A DNA stretch of 64,000 bases, taken from positions 38,877,251-38,941,250 of the forward strand of contig CM022670.1 of the NCBI GenBank assembly GCA_012295275.1, written 5' to 3'. The notes below the pieces were generated by a model that did not search any database, was not told where the DNA came from, and saw only the letters and a list, made by a program, of their open reading frames with translations. The position numbers were made by a program, and so were the translations under genes. The DNA is from Chrysomallon squamiferum (Eukaryota; Mollusca; Gastropoda; Neomphalida; Peltospiridae). Positions 12,999 to 26,330 of the stretch are shown piece after piece; positions within the stretch are counted from its first letter, which is position 1; each line of letters begins with the position of its first letter.

Positions 12999-13104
12999 AT
13001 TATGTGGCCAAATTTCGGCAGAAAATGGTTGAAATTCGAACTCGTTTTCGTGATTCATCTCGCCTTGGTCTCTATAGTGATTACTGGTTGCCTCTAGCAA
13101 CAAG
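12999..13104 (+). CDS. Exon of an unidentified gene
   Basis: Acceptor TGTCCTTCCCAG and consensus donor ACAAG|GTAAGC. The only good frame starts with two bases of a split codon and reads YVAKFRQKMVEIRTRFRD... YSDYWLPLATR, a basic amphipathic helix followed by an aromatic patch. It ends with two bases of a codon, matching the one-base start of the exon at 17751 (and of the alternative at 15600). No family recognised. Composition and splice sites support a real exon. Confidence 0.6.
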
Positions 13105-13840
13105 GTAAGCCTTTTTAAAAATTATGTTAATAGATGAAATGTTCCTGTACAAAATAAATGTATTTACAAATTTTCGAACAGAGAAATAGTTGCCATATTA
13201 ATTCAAATTAAAAATATATATATGTTATTTTAAAAAAACGTTTTCTTCATATAATTTGTCATTCATAAGAATTTTGTTTTTTTGTTTTTTAAATTTATAT
13301 GTGCCTGGCAAATGTTTATGTAGAAGAGGAAATATTATAGCATTAATATTAAACACACATAAATAAGCTACATTGCTGTAGTTCGTATGCATTACAGTCA
13401 CACTTCAGTTGAGCTAAATGTAGCGTGTGTATTACCTTTTTTTTTTTAATCATTACTTGCCAGACATAATGACATTGCAGTTCTAGTTACCTTTTATTTA
13501 ATTCTTTTGTGTGCAATATTATTAGGTTTTGTTTTAGGAACAGTTAATATACATTTATTTTTCCTTGTTAAATTTGTTTTTTAGTTATCAACGAGCACCT
13601 AGTTATTTTCATAGTTTGTTTTGTTTTGGGTTCAGTTTTCTTACTCATACCTGAAATATAGAAAAATAACTTTTTATTATTATTATTTACTTTTTTTTAA
13701 TTTTTTTATTATTATTATTTTTAAAATCTTTTTTTCAAATTTAGTTTATATCTAACAGACCTTAATGGAGACATTAAACATCCATTGAATAACAGTAAAG
13801 ATATGAAATAGTTCATGGAGGGTACATTGTACATTATAAG

Positions 13841-13950
13841 CCACTCTTAATATACCAGACATTATCCAGCCATTCTTAACATACAGACATTATAGAGCCA
13901 CTCTTAACATACAGACATTATTCAGCTACTCTTAACATAACTGTATGATG
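13841..13950. repeat. Minisatellite, four copies of about 28 bp
   Basis: Units start at about 13841, 13870, 13898 and 13926. Each carries a version of CCACTCTTAACATACAGACATTAT, and the last is degenerate. Confidence 0.85.
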
Positions 13951-15599
13951 TCTATATATTAAAGTTAAGAATGGCAGTAAAATGTGTAGCTTGTTAAAAG
14001 TGACCGTATACTTCCTTGTATGTTAAAAGTAACTACAAGTATCCAAAACATGTATTTTTTACTTACAGCTGATAGCTGTTACAGATTTTTAAAATTTATT
14101 ATTTATTTCTTCTTCTTCTTAATTAATAAATTTATAAATATCAGTTTTAATATTACATGTTTTCCCTAAAAAAAACATTATGATTAGCCTTTTTTTTTCA
14201 CTTGTTCTAAAAAAAAAAAGAAAGAAAGAAAGAAAGAAAAATAAATGGGCTTCACGAGTCATAATGTTTGTTGCTAGCATATAATTTACTTACTTTTGCT
14301 TATAGCATCAATTCAGAAAACTAATGACTTTGTTTGTAAATAGTTGCAGCAGTATCATCATTTTTGTCAACCATAATTACCAGTTTTTTGTTCACATCAC
14401 AGACACCAATATCTATCACTGACATATTTTCATTTCCTGTGTGAGTCTAGGTACAAATTACAATATAATTTTTAAGAGACAGTATTTGTTTGTTATATAA
14501 TAGAAAGGTTGAATAATGTCCATTTACATAAATTATTGTGACTGAATATAATATCTCTTGGTGAGGCTTTTAAAAGCAAAAGCAAGATATTAATTTTTAA
14601 AACTATATTATGGTAAGAATTTAAAATGTGTTTTAGTACTTATCCATGCTGGTTATATTAAAATAAATTGTGTTTGATTGGGTTATATGTGAGCTGATCA
14701 TGTTTGTGTGTTTGTATCTGAAAAATGAGACACTATTGCCACTGTTCAGATGGGAATCAAATGTGAAGTTTCTCCATATATATATATATTACAGATTTGA
14801 TTTGAAAAAATATATACACACATGCACATGGATGTACACACACACACCCACACACACACACATACTTACTAATTTAAGAGAAATCCACAAAATATAAAGT
14901 ATATTATATTTAATTAATCAACAAAAAAAATTGATATGAAATCCATGTAAGCAAAATTGTGTTCTTTTGGCATTTCTTTCAGTGTTTCTTTTGACAGAAA
15001 AAGATTAAAGATTTGCCAGGGTCTCATACAATAAAGCCTCTATTTGTTGGATCATGGGTTTTTTAGATGTGGCTATCATCAAGCACTTGATCTCAATTAT
15101 TCAAAGGTTTGGCTATTGATTTCTGTGTCCAGTCGATTTGTGTCTATTGTTTAGTGCTGTGGCTGTTTAGGTTTAACCCAGAAGAATATAAGAAGCTTTC
15201 CATACCGTTAGTTGTACTAGAGTAACACATTAATAAAATAACTTTATTTCTGTTTCTTTCTGTCTTTTAAAAGATAAAATATTATTTTTGTTATATATGT
15301 TTATGTATTTTCTATATGTACAAACACACATAAACACACACACACATACACACATATTGCTATATTTAAAAAAAAACTATTTGGGTTTATAAATGGTATC
15401 AGATTTTTTTTTCCCCAGGTGAAACAATGAAATATTGTATTACCTTGCCTCTGTGTGTCTGTGTGTTTGTGTGTGTTTTGTAAATTTAAAAATACTACAT
15501 TACATACTAAAGATCCCAACTAAAATTTCTCTTCTGTGTCTTGAAGTTTTAGAGATTAGTGTAAGAACCTTAATTCATAATCTTAATTCTTTATCCCAG

Positions 15600-15657
15600 T
15601 GTTTATAACCATGGCTCCAGGAGGAGATCACGTTACAGTGACAACTCAAGTTGTTAA
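15600..15657 (+). CDS. Possible alternative 3'-terminal exon
   Basis: A strong acceptor (AATTCTTTATCCCAG) starts an exon that continues in phase from the 13104 donor. It reads VYNHGSRRRSRYSDNSSC and reaches a TAA at 15655-15657. An AATAAA lies at 15784-15789. Splicing here instead of to 17751 would give a shorter product with an Arg/Ser tail. The segment is also open in another frame (FITMAPGGDHVTVTTQVV...), so the call is tentative. Confidence 0.35.
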
Positions 15658-16185
15658 GCAGTTTCTAAAGTAAAAATACAAAATGATTTTCTTTTTGCCA
15701 TTTTAGATGTTTTCCTTTATTAGTAAACTCACTTGCATTATACATGACAGGTTTATAAATTGAACTAACATGAAACTTGTGTTAATAAAGTTGATATAGT
15801 TGTTGTTGATGCTGCTGATTATTGTAATGGCTGACATTTTTACAAAGCCAGGCTATTGTAAAAGGTTAATTTCTGTAGAATATTTCATTCCTGTATAAAC
15901 TTGTCACTCTAATAAAAACACATTTGCATTATTTCCAGAATGCTGAAAAGAAATGCAAATGTCTGTTCAGATACTCAGTTCTCCAGCTCAACATTTTTCT
16001 CCAAGTCTCTTGTTCACTAATGACTTCAGTGCATGTAAATAGAAATTTATCACAGACTACTCATTTGACATGTATTTGTTCTTTATCATGGTGACTGGGT
16101 ACCAAATTGATATAAAATTAATGAGTAAATTTTGGTGTACATCGCCATGAAAAACATGTACTAGCTTATGGTAAAAAGATTAAAA

Positions 16186-16225
<40 letters not shown>

Positions 16226-17750
16226 AGTGATTTTCTTAAACATTACAGTTTTTAAATGCTGTTTATTAATTACCTTCCATTGTACAGACAGGTCAGCTCT
16301 GAAAGTCAAAATTCATGTTACTAGAGAGAACAGTTCATTAGATGAAGTGGCTTTTTTTACTTCTAGTTATTGTGAACAGCGCAAGAACTCATGATCATCA
16401 AGTTGTTTGCATTAGCAACAGGTATTTGACAGACATCCTAAAGCACAGCTATTTATTAAAAATCACTCACATTTTTTCTTCATTGCAAATCTAATTCAGT
16501 TACTGAGGAATGCATTGTGTAAAGAAGTCCAAGGACTATATTAAATTACAGTTTCATGTGACGATTTGACTCCATGCTGATATTCTCTTCATGGATTACT
16601 CATCAAGAATTTAATTTAGACTTAGGAGTATTTCAACCACATTTGTGATGTCGAATTAAATCTTGCTAATAATATCTACTCTCTTATTCTGATACAATGG
16701 AGAACATGTTGTTCATTTTGTGAGCACAAAGCAAATCACAGAATTAAATATAAGTCAGGCTGATTGAATCATAATTCAGAATTTATTTCAAAGCAGCTGA
16801 AAAGATTAGAAAACTAGCTAGTGATTTTTTTTTTTTTCCATTACATAATTTGAACATTTCTTCTTAGCAAGTTTTCTAAGCCTTGTGAACAATGCAATTC
16901 ATAATGAATATTGAGTTCGTCAAGAAATATAACTTAAGCTGATTATAACACAAAAAAAAAAAATCATTGCTAGGCAGTTTTTAGCCACATCACTGTTGAT
17001 CTCAGTTTGATTAGTTTGATTACAGCCACCCAGCATACTAATTCAGCATACCAAAGTTCTCATAGCTGGTTAACACATCTTTCTGGATTACATTGAACTC
17101 GATTGATCAATGTCTGTCTGATTGCTTTTTGGAGATAACTGCATTATTAATACTACATCTGACATTCGTTTTCCAACCTTAATCATTCGTTTTAATTTTA
17201 CCAAAAGTACTTCTTATCTTTTTCTTTCCGTTGGCTAAACAGAAATCTTTTTGTGTTTTGTTTGGAGTATTTTGGAAGTGGTGATTGAGGGTTCTAACCC
17301 CTAATTTACAATTACTAAACTGTATGTGACAATTTGTATGGCATTTCAACTCGTGTCAATATTTGCTCGTGTCAGGAAAATTTCAAAGACATTATTGCTG
17401 TCATGGAGTTGATGGTGTATATTAAAGGGGTGGCTCTGGCATTTGAAGGAGACTTCTTTGCCATCGATGTTACAATGTTCAAGTGGATATCATAAATTTC
17501 TGCAGTTCAAGTACTTGCAAACTGCTTATATTACAGTCTCTTATGAAGCTATAAACTTATTAGTTTGGGATTCTTGTTGATAACAATTTCATAATCACGT
17601 ATGTTGATTTCTTTTTTAATCAAACAAATTTTAATAATTTTTAAAAATATTTTTAAAAATATTATGAATTGAAGAGAATGTGGAAATGTCAAAAATAAAA
17701 GACTGACCAAATATTCCACCATCAATGTTACCACATACAGTTATCTACAG

Positions 17751-17843
17751 ATGTGTTATGGTGCCTTATGATAGTTTGAAGCTACGTTTTCGTGAAACTC
17801 CAACCAAGGACTTGTTCAGTCTTCAACTGACATGTAATAAAAG
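17751..17843 (+). CDS. Exon of an unidentified gene
   Basis: Acceptor GTTATCTACAG and donor AAAAG|GTTTGA. In phase with both the 12999 and 21308 exons. Reads CVMVPYDSLKLRFRETPTKD followed by LFSLQLTCNK. The pattern of alternating hydrophobic residues suggests beta strands. No family recognised. Confidence 0.5.
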
Positions 17844-17880
17844 GTTTGAAATATCTACTAATTAAGTTATTATTAGAATT

Positions 17881-17938
<58 letters not shown>

Positions 17939-19124
17939 TATTATTATTTTGGTTATTAATTATATTATAAAATAGATAGATGCCGTTATGGAAAGGTGAG
18001 TTTTATAATTATTGTCTAGAAATTAATTTTATTTTAATAAGTAATAAGTAATTAATAATTCATGGCTCAACATTAAATATATACTTTGAACCATTAACAG
18101 AAAATCAGGTAACTCTAACAGAAGCAGGTTAACTGAAAACAAACTAGAGTGTGCTTTTCTGACTCTTGAATAAAACCAGGAATTTACTATTTTGTTCATG
18201 AATTTTAGATTTATTTCTTCAGTTATTTTTGGTTTATTTTTATTTATATTTATTTTCAAACATATATATTACCACATAAAAGTTTTATGATGTCATTAAA
18301 GTGGAAGAATATTTATTTTTAATTTTTCAAATTCTGTTCTTAGCAGTCAACATCATTAGTCAGAAGTCAAAAATGGTATAAATATTCTACTTTTGACAGA
18401 CTTGTTTTATATAATGTGTATGTCAGCATGCTCTTGTCTCAGTATGTTAATGATATATATATAGGGTTCAAATAAAGAGGTGACATGGGCAAAATACTCA
18501 CCATGTTGTACTAAACTTCACCTTTCTTTTAACTCATGACACAGTTCAAAGTCACCTTCAGTCTTTTTTTATTTTTTAAATTCAGTACATTTTGCTCCAT
18601 TTTGTCCAGTTATCAGGTGAACACAATTTTGCAGACTTCCATTATTTCTCTCAAATTATATTTTTTGGGTAATCAACTGGATGAATGAATAGCTGCAAAA
18701 ATGCATTGTTGTACTGTTGTGATCAGAGGTTGACAGTAAACACAGTTCTTTTAAACTTGTATACAAATTAAATTAATTGAGATGGACATGATAAATGATT
18801 GTATGAAATAATGTGTACAGTAAAAATGATAAAATTAACAAACCAGAGTAAGCAGAGGTCCAAGACTTGAGAAAGCAGGCTGCAAGTAATCATGAAGAAA
18901 TCTAAGAATAAAACATCTGATAAATAATTTTATCACTTATGGCATGAGTCTGTATAAAATATTTTGTTAAAGATGTTTATTTTTATGTTTGTGATAATCC
19001 CGTGATTATTGTCCTTACAAAAATCTCACTTCATGTAATGTATGGTCCTGTGATTGAATATTGAATATTGATATATATTTTTAAAATTTTATTATTTTGT
19101 TTCAGTTTTATTTTGTTTTTAGTG

Positions 19125-19157
<33 letters not shown>

Positions 19158-21307
19158 TATTATTTATTTTATTTTTTTTGCATAGTTTATTTGGTTAACT
19201 AAAGACAATAAATGAATAAAAAATAAAAGGAGTTAAATAAGTATATATATATGTAACACAAAACCGAAAATCTGATCAATAATAACAAAAGCTTAATGCT
19301 TTGATTCTTCTTATCTTGAAATTGTTTTCTGTGAAGAAGCCAGTAAACGGAAAATATATATCTTTTCTTAACTGATTTACGATTCTATGTATTTCCTATA
19401 GGAGTGCTTGTGGGTTTTTTTACTTATTTATAAAAAATGTTAACTTACTACACAAAAATGGAAAAAGTTAGTGTTCCAAAGTTAAAATATATTTGTTAAG
19501 TTATACTGTACAAAGATATGACTGGAAGGTTGCATCCTTTGATGAAATTTGTAAAGGAAATCAAAGCTTTAATAATATTTATTGCTAAGTGCATGCCTTA
19601 TACTGAATCCAATTATTATTATTATTATTTTATTTTATTTTTTAAATTAGGAATTCATCATGTGTTTTGAAAGATAAGCATATAAACTGTATATTTTTAA
19701 CACTGAAACATGTCCAACTTGAAAAATTATTCATGAAAAAAAAGACGGGGAAAAAAAAAAAAAGAAATAGATCCTGTTATAGTCCTTTTCAGTCACTAAT
19801 GGTATAGGAAAAGTCAAAGTACGACACTAGAGGCCATTTAAAAAGTTAAAGAAGTTAAGACGACTTTTGCAACATGAATTAAGTGTTTTGAAGGGTAAAA
19901 ATGATTGGCCATTGATTGCTCAGTCTGATTTGAATTTTTGCTTTCAGCACTGTTTATATATAATTTTAAATAGATATATTAAATTGATTTACTTACTCAG
20001 CATTATAAATATTTGAATCATCTAATCTAACTTGAATGTCTTACTGTGATTTTCTAAAAACCAACTTAAAACTATTACTTTATAAAGAAAATGTTGTTTT
20101 TTTTTTTGGTTTCTCTGATATATATTATTTACAGGTTTAAGAAACAAATAACATTGTTCTTCATATTATAAAATATTAAGATATTTTAGAAAATATCATA
20201 ATCTTAATCTTATATTTCTATTTTACCTGCCAAGAAACATCAAAATAAATTATTTTCTGTGATCACACAATTTTAAAATATATATATTTTAATATGATAA
20301 TAATCATGGAAATATTTTACAAAAACATCCACACAAAAACATTTATCTGGGATATAAATAGCACATATAAGATTAAAAAATAAAAATAAAATTAAAAAGG
20401 AAGAAGAAAAATCTAGCAAGTTTAAACAAAAGAAAGACTTTCTTAGTGCATAGTAATTATTATTGTCATAATTAGGATAACAACCATAATTAAAAACCTA
20501 AAAAAAAAAAAACAACAAAAAAAGCAAAAACCTACTCTATCTGATCATCTAGTTCCAACCCAAACATTTATATAACAAAATTGTTCAAAGTATTATTCTT
20601 ACAACAGATTAAGAATATCAGTGGTTGTCTACAGGTTTGTTACAGAATTATTTATTTTTCTATTAATATAGACAGGATTGACAAAGGTTTATTGTTAGAT
20701 GAACTTAACAGTTGTCTATCAACTGTTTACTGAGGGAAATTTAGAGAAAAACAACATGTGAAAATGTGCCTAACAGCAGAATAGACAAGCCCTACCACGA
20801 TTTAAGTAGGCTATTGAAATGGTAAAATCTTCTTTATGGAAATCATTCGGCTTGCTGAGTTATTGCTGGCTGTCACAGAACTGTCCCACTGATATTAAAA
20901 ACTGTTTTGTCTGATTCAAAACACTTTCTTTTTTTATAGCTGTCATGAGAGAAGTAAATATTATAGAATTAATCTATCGAAATATGCATTGTTTGAAGCA
21001 AACTGGTTTTTTGAGACTGAGTCTGTGTTTTGTTACAATGACATAATTTATTAGTGCAGTGGTGTTTGCTCTCCTTTACGCCACAGCTGAGGTTACAAAT
21101 GACAAAAAATGTGTGTTAGCTGAACTACAATGTCTGAAGGCAAAAAAAACTCGGCTTGCCCATGATATCAAACTTTGTATCTTCATCTCGTCTCAAGGAA
21201 TACGATTTATTAACGCATTTTGATTAGACATTCTTTTTTTGCCGAGAGGCTCATTACCATAATGACGTTATGGTATTGGCAGCAGTTGCTTTAATCATGC
21301 TTCCCAG
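17844..21307. other. Probable intron
   Basis: AT-rich with an ATT array (17884-17938), another ATT array (about 19131-19160) and scattered homopolymers. No exon seen. Confidence 0.5.
17884..17938. repeat. ATT microsatellite
   Basis: About 18 trinucleotide units of ATT. Confidence 0.95.
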
Positions 21308-21526
21308 TTTCGGTGTGAGAGAAAGACAGCTAGCAATTCTAGAAACACTTTCTCGAATTTGTGGCCGACGTTCAGAAGACTGCTCTGTAACGTGTTCTTG
21401 TCGCCTTCCTAATTCTAAATACTGTATTTTGCGAGAAGCAGAATTAAAGGAGGCAGAGTTATTACTTGAGAAAAAAGATAAACACAGAATATGGGCTCCT
21501 CTGAAGATAGAGAGACCAGGCATTGT
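21308..21526 (+). CDS. Exon of an unidentified gene, helical with a cysteine cluster
   Basis: The longest clear exon of the left-hand gene. Acceptor ATCATGCTTCCCAG and donor GGCATTGT|GTGAGT. It starts with one base completing a codon from 17843 and ends with two. The 72 full codons give FGVRERQLAILETLSRICGR, then a five-cysteine segment (C-x8-C-x3-C-x-C-x7-C from RIC to KYC), then an Ala/Glu/Leu-rich helix (REAELKEAELLLEKKD) and IWAPLKIERPGI. The cysteine cluster could bind zinc but matches no finger I know. Less AT-rich than its surroundings, as expected for coding DNA. Both strands are partly open here, but only this one has matching splice sites. Confidence 0.65.
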
Positions 21527-23928
21527 GTGAGTATGAAGTATTTCTAAATTTATTAAAATGTTTTTCAGCAATGAATGATCTGCTTATACATAAATTATAC
21601 TTGTAGAGGGTGTTTTGTGATTCATTTGCAGGTGTCTGAGATATTAAATCATGGACTGCTTTCTTCTGGTTTATTTGATTTGAATAAATAAACACTAATA
21701 TTAAAATGATCTGTGTAGTGAAATATAATATAATTTGTTTGTGCTGTTGTTGTAAAAACAGAATTATCATAATGAATTTTTTCTGATACATGTTTCTTTT
21801 ATTTTTTTCACTTACGAATATTTCTCTGATATACATTTCTTTTATTTTTTCACATATCATCCATCAAAAAAACACATTTTTTACATTGTTGTGTTCACAC
21901 AAACAACCCACACATATATACACACACATGCACAAGACAAAAACACATATATATGTACAGAATAACAACAAAAAGAAAACAAAAAAATACCAGTAGGGAA
22001 AATAAATGTATGTTTGTTTTTCATTTATTGCCTGGATAGATAAGCAGAGAATTTTTAAATGGCTGATACATGTTCTATCTTGTACAGATTAATTTCTTCA
22101 TATACCAGCCATTGCAGATAAACATTTTATTAATTTTACATTGCTTTGAAGACTATTTCTGAAAAATCAGTTGACTTTTATTATCATTACTATTATTTAT
22201 TTATTTTTTTTTTTTGGTATATTAATGAAATATTAATGGCAGTTGAAAATATATAATTTTTTTTTTTTTTTAATTGAATAATAATACCTGAATACATTAT
22301 TTAATATTTTCAAAATGTCTCTCAAGATGTAGGTAAATCTGAAAATGCAACACTTTTCTCTGAATTATATTGTCATGTATTTTTTGTTTTGTTTTGTTTA
22401 ACATTCATCTGCATATTAATATCATGTGTATTCCAATGTAAATGAGGTAGAAAGTAAAAATAAAAATAAAAATAAAAGCTATAAATAAAAATAACAAAAA
22501 CAATTTAATAAAAAACCCACTTAATTTAATTTGATTTTTGTAAATTTCCTTTTATGCAGTAATTATTAATTTTTAATGTAAAATTGTATCAAAACAAGAA
22601 TACAGTAATAATAATAATTAAAACAAACATGTAAAAATATAGTTATCTGCTTTGAAACATTTTAGTTTGATTTTTCCATTTTAATACAATCCGATTTATT
22701 TAATATGTTGTAAATATTTCTAAAATTAATACCAGTACAAAAACAAAACAAAAAATAATAATAATTAAATTGCTGAAAAATCAATGCACATCTTTTACAA
22801 ACCCTATTATTATTATTATTTTTTTTTTTTTAACTAATTTTATTATTAGTTTTTAGATAATATATTATAAGATAGTTTTAAAACTGCACATATCCAATAA
22901 TTTTAATGATATTTATTACTTTTTTTTAACATACAGGTGTCTAAAATTAAATGATTTTAGATTCACTCAATGTTTTTATTATTATTATTATTATTACTAT
23001 TATTTTTTTTTTTATGTTTTGCACTTCAAGAAAAAAAAATAATGTAAACGAAAAAAATTCACCGTTATTATTGTGATAAAAAATAAATAAAAAATAATAA
23101 TAATAATAATATCCAGTATTAAACAAAATTGCTTATTAAAAATAATTTAGCTTTAGATTTCATATTGATTATTTAAAAAAAAAAGAAAGAAAATAATGCA
23201 GTACGCTGATTCAAAGCAAAACGTATCATGTTGTCAGTAAACACTGTGCAGCAGACGTGACTTTGGGTGAACAGAGAACTTGTCACTAATAAATGGGCAA
23301 GGGGAGCTGTCTGCTGAGTGAAAGACATGTTTTATTACTTTCTGAACAAACACAAGGACATAAAAAGTTTAGCTTTCAGAATAATGCACGCATTGATAAT
23401 CTTTCCCCAGAGCATTAGTAGTGTTTATAAGTAAGGCTTGAAGATTGTTTAAAAAAAAAAAAAAAATTACTTAGCTTTACAATTGGTCGAAAATTCCTAA
23501 TCCTAATTCTCTCACTTATATTTGATTACACTGTGCTGAAAGAAATTGCTTTATAATCCTTTACATGAAAACATTTTCAACGCTAAAGTGAAATTATCTG
23601 GTTGTGATATGCTGAACAGTTTTTTGAGACATTTTGACATGAGCACAGAAACGAGTGTGAAAAGCAAGTGGACAGTTTTGTATGAGTTTAGAAAACTGTT
23701 GATTGGATCATTGAACAGCTTGTAACTAATGAAAAATGTTGGCAGAAGATTACTATTAACAGATAACATGTAATGTTACATAAGTTTTGGTTCCAACAAC
23801 ATTCCAGCTGCAGTTAAACTGCTGTAGCACTTTTTGACAGAACTCTGCTTAAAATGGATTACATTTTTCACAATGGTGCCTTCCAATACAGTTGTTATGT
23901 ACTCAATAAATCGATCTAAATCCTTCAG
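21527..23928. other. Probable intron
   Basis: AT-rich, with ATT and AAT runs near 22800-23110 and poly-A/T tracts. A less AT-rich patch at 23210-23350 has no splice-bounded open frame that I trust. Confidence 0.5.
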
Positions 23929-24054
23929 TGGGACAGTGAGAAATTCTTCTCTAAGGAAAATATATGGCAACAGATGTTCATATACGTTATTAGGCGAAAC
24001 CAAATATTTGTCTTTCAAGGGCCGTCCAAGCACAACTGGTTATGGAATCAAGAG
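23929..24054 (+). CDS. Exon of an unidentified gene
   Basis: Acceptor CTAAATCCTTCAG and donor ATCAAGAG|GTACTG. Starts with one base and ends with two, in phase with 21526 and 25125. Reads GTVRNSSLRKIYGNRCSYTL, then LGETKYLSFKGRPSTTGYGIK. The frame stays open upstream to about 23834, so a longer form from the acceptor TTTTTGACAG ending at 23840 is possible but would be out of phase with 21526. Ser/Thr/Gly/Arg-rich and likely disordered. Confidence 0.55.
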
Positions 24055-25124
24055 GTACTGTTAATTTATTATACATGAATTAGGTTTGGATTTGTTTGAT
24101 TTTTAACATACAATCTAGAAATGAATCAGATAAACAGAGGGTTATTAAAAACACTTCTATAATTGTATATTTAGAGTTTTGCTTTTTAGCATTTTCATAA
24201 AATATGTGATATTGTTACAGCCTTTAGTTGCATAATGTTGTTAGCACTGGTCAAATAGGGCCTCAAAAGTTTTCCATACTTTTGGGCCTCACTACCTTTA
24301 AATCTGGCACTGCAGGAATGTACATACAAAAATAAAGCAAAAAGTATTATATATTTTCATTATTTAATCACAAACCTATTTATTATTTATTTATTTTTAA
24401 ATGTATAACAGTTACTGAAGATATGATTTGTTGTGCAGATACATGTATTGTACAGCCCGAGATATGGGCAGATTAGGAAAGGCGTTGCCATCTTTATCGT
24501 GCATATAATTTGCAGGAAGAAATTATATGCATAATATGGGGGGGGGTGAGGCTTAAATAAATAAATAAATAAATAAAAATAAATGAAATATAATAAATAT
24601 ATAATGGATAATTCTGGCACCCCATTTGATTTGCATTTGCTGACGCAATAAACAGACTATTGTTAAAGTAATTTTATTAATTTATACAGTCACTTAAGAA
24701 ATACATCTCACGATAAGCATTCATTCAGTGACATGAAAGCCACACAAAGCTTGCTAATCTGTGCTGTCTTGGCCTGCTCTTTCACAACATTAATAAGATA
24801 TGTATCAATCTGAACGTTGTATTGATTGAACGTCTACAGCACGATTGATAATAAATCACCGTGAGTTGTTTCCCTTCCTGACCCCGTTTCCACAGTCGTG
24901 GTAAACAAAAGTGACAACAAGAAATTTGATTCCGCTGGCTTTCGCTGGTAATAATAACCAGATGCAGAGTTTGACCTCTCCACCTGTACACAAAGATGTT
25001 TCACTGTGCTTACAGTGTCTTGTTGGCTTAACCTGCCAACAGGTCGCGCTCTCCCGTCAAACAGCTTAACTGTCATGTTCTGTCATGCAAACCAAATCAA
25101 AGAAGAGGGTTTTTATCTACCCAG
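24055..25124. other. Intron or alternative promoter region
   Basis: 24055-24650 is AT-rich with a G8 run (about 24539) and AAAT repeats. From 24700 to 25120 the sequence is less AT-rich and open for 69-80 codons on the opposite strand, but those frames have no recognisable domain. This could be the 5' region of an alternative transcript starting near the ATG at 25085. Confidence 0.4.
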
Positions 25125-25178
25125 ATCTACCTTGGGTGGCGAAGAGCCCTTCCTCAAAGTGTATAGGAGACAGGTTTT
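25125..25178 (+). CDS. Exon of an unidentified gene, readable in two frames
   Basis: Acceptor TTTTTATCTACCCAG and consensus donor GTTTT|GTGAGT (GT at 25179). In phase with 24054 and 26331 it reads STLGGEEPFLKVYRRQV. A second reading starts at the ATG at 25085, reads MQTKSKKRVFIYPDLPWVAK then SPSSKCIGD, and uses an earlier donor, GACAG|GTTTTG (exon end 25173). That reading also joins the 26331 exon in its frame. The first reading has the better donor. The second would be an alternative first exon. Confidence 0.5.
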
Positions 25179-26330
25179 GTGAGTAAGTAATTTATCAGAT
25201 TAATTTTTGACTGTATTGTGTTGACTTTCAAAATCCAGCTGTCTGGTTACATGAATGAAAACCTGCACGACAGTGATTTTTTTCTTCTTCTTTTTTTAAA
25301 ACTCTGTATTGATTGATTTCATCTCCGGTTAATTCTCTACTCATATTCAGAGGTAATTGGGCATGAAATTGGATTAAGCAATACACGCAATTTTATATTG
25401 AAGTTTTGTGTGTAATAAGGATGAAGAAATTGCTGAAATATATCGTGATAAAAAAACATTTTACTCTTCTCTTAATCTTACAGCTGTATCACAGCTGGAG
25501 AAGGAAAGTATAAAACAGTTCAGCTTTATTATATATCAGATAATGGTAACCTGCCTTTTATGAATAACAAATGATAAAAACTTGGACACTGGCTTGTTTT
25601 TATGACGGTGGATTAAGAATATATCTGTGAGTGGCTGTAAACGTTACTGCTATCTTTGTTGTGTTTATATCTTAGTTTGACTCCTACATTTTATTACTCT
25701 TGAACTTTATATAAAAAATCTTAATTTATGATAAGATTTATAAATTTGGAAGTAAAGTTTGTTATTGCTAGTTGTATATGCCTTGAGAGGATTTTTCTAA
25801 CAACTTTCCACTTTGAACAAAAAGTGTTATTTTCTAATTTTCTAATATACAACTTTATTTGATATTAACAAAATGTGTTATGAATTTAATTTTTGTCAAG
25901 TATGCATACATATGTATGTGTCTGTGTGTTTTATGTATTGTTTTCTTCATTGTATTATCATTATCATTAGTATTATTATTAATTTTTTTGTCATTATTAT
26001 TCATTTTTTCATGTAATATTTAAAGTTATTTGTAATATATATTAAAATACAATGTATTTTATATTTAGAAATGAAATCCAAAAGCACCACAACATGATTA
26101 TTTTTATCAATTTGTGGTTAATTTAGAAACACAAAAACACGTCACTACTTCTGGTAAATCATTTATTGGACATTTGTTTGAAAACAGCTCTGTGGATGTT
26201 TTTTTTTTTAAAGTTATCTGTGACTGTGTCTCAGACATCACATGTTCATTCACAAACCCTGAAATTCAGTACAATTTCAAATAATAATAATAATTTAAAA
26301 GTTATATATAATTGTTATTTTTACTTGCAG
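25179..26330. other. Intron
   Basis: AT-rich, without exon signals, between phase-matched exons. Confidence 0.5.

Larger units (their letters stand above)
13105..17750. other. Intron-like stretch containing a minisatellite and a possible alternative terminal exon
   Basis: Mostly AT-rich non-coding DNA between the exons at 12999 and 17751. Contents: a 28-bp minisatellite (13841-13950), CA arrays (about 14815-14865 and 15325-15355), a poly-T run (about 16189-16217) and the candidate exon at 15600-15657. Confidence 0.5.

Noticed and set aside
24782-25076. Two - strand open frames of 69 and 80 codons
   Set aside because: They overlap each other in different frames and have no domains. More likely an effect of lower AT content in a 5' regulatory region.
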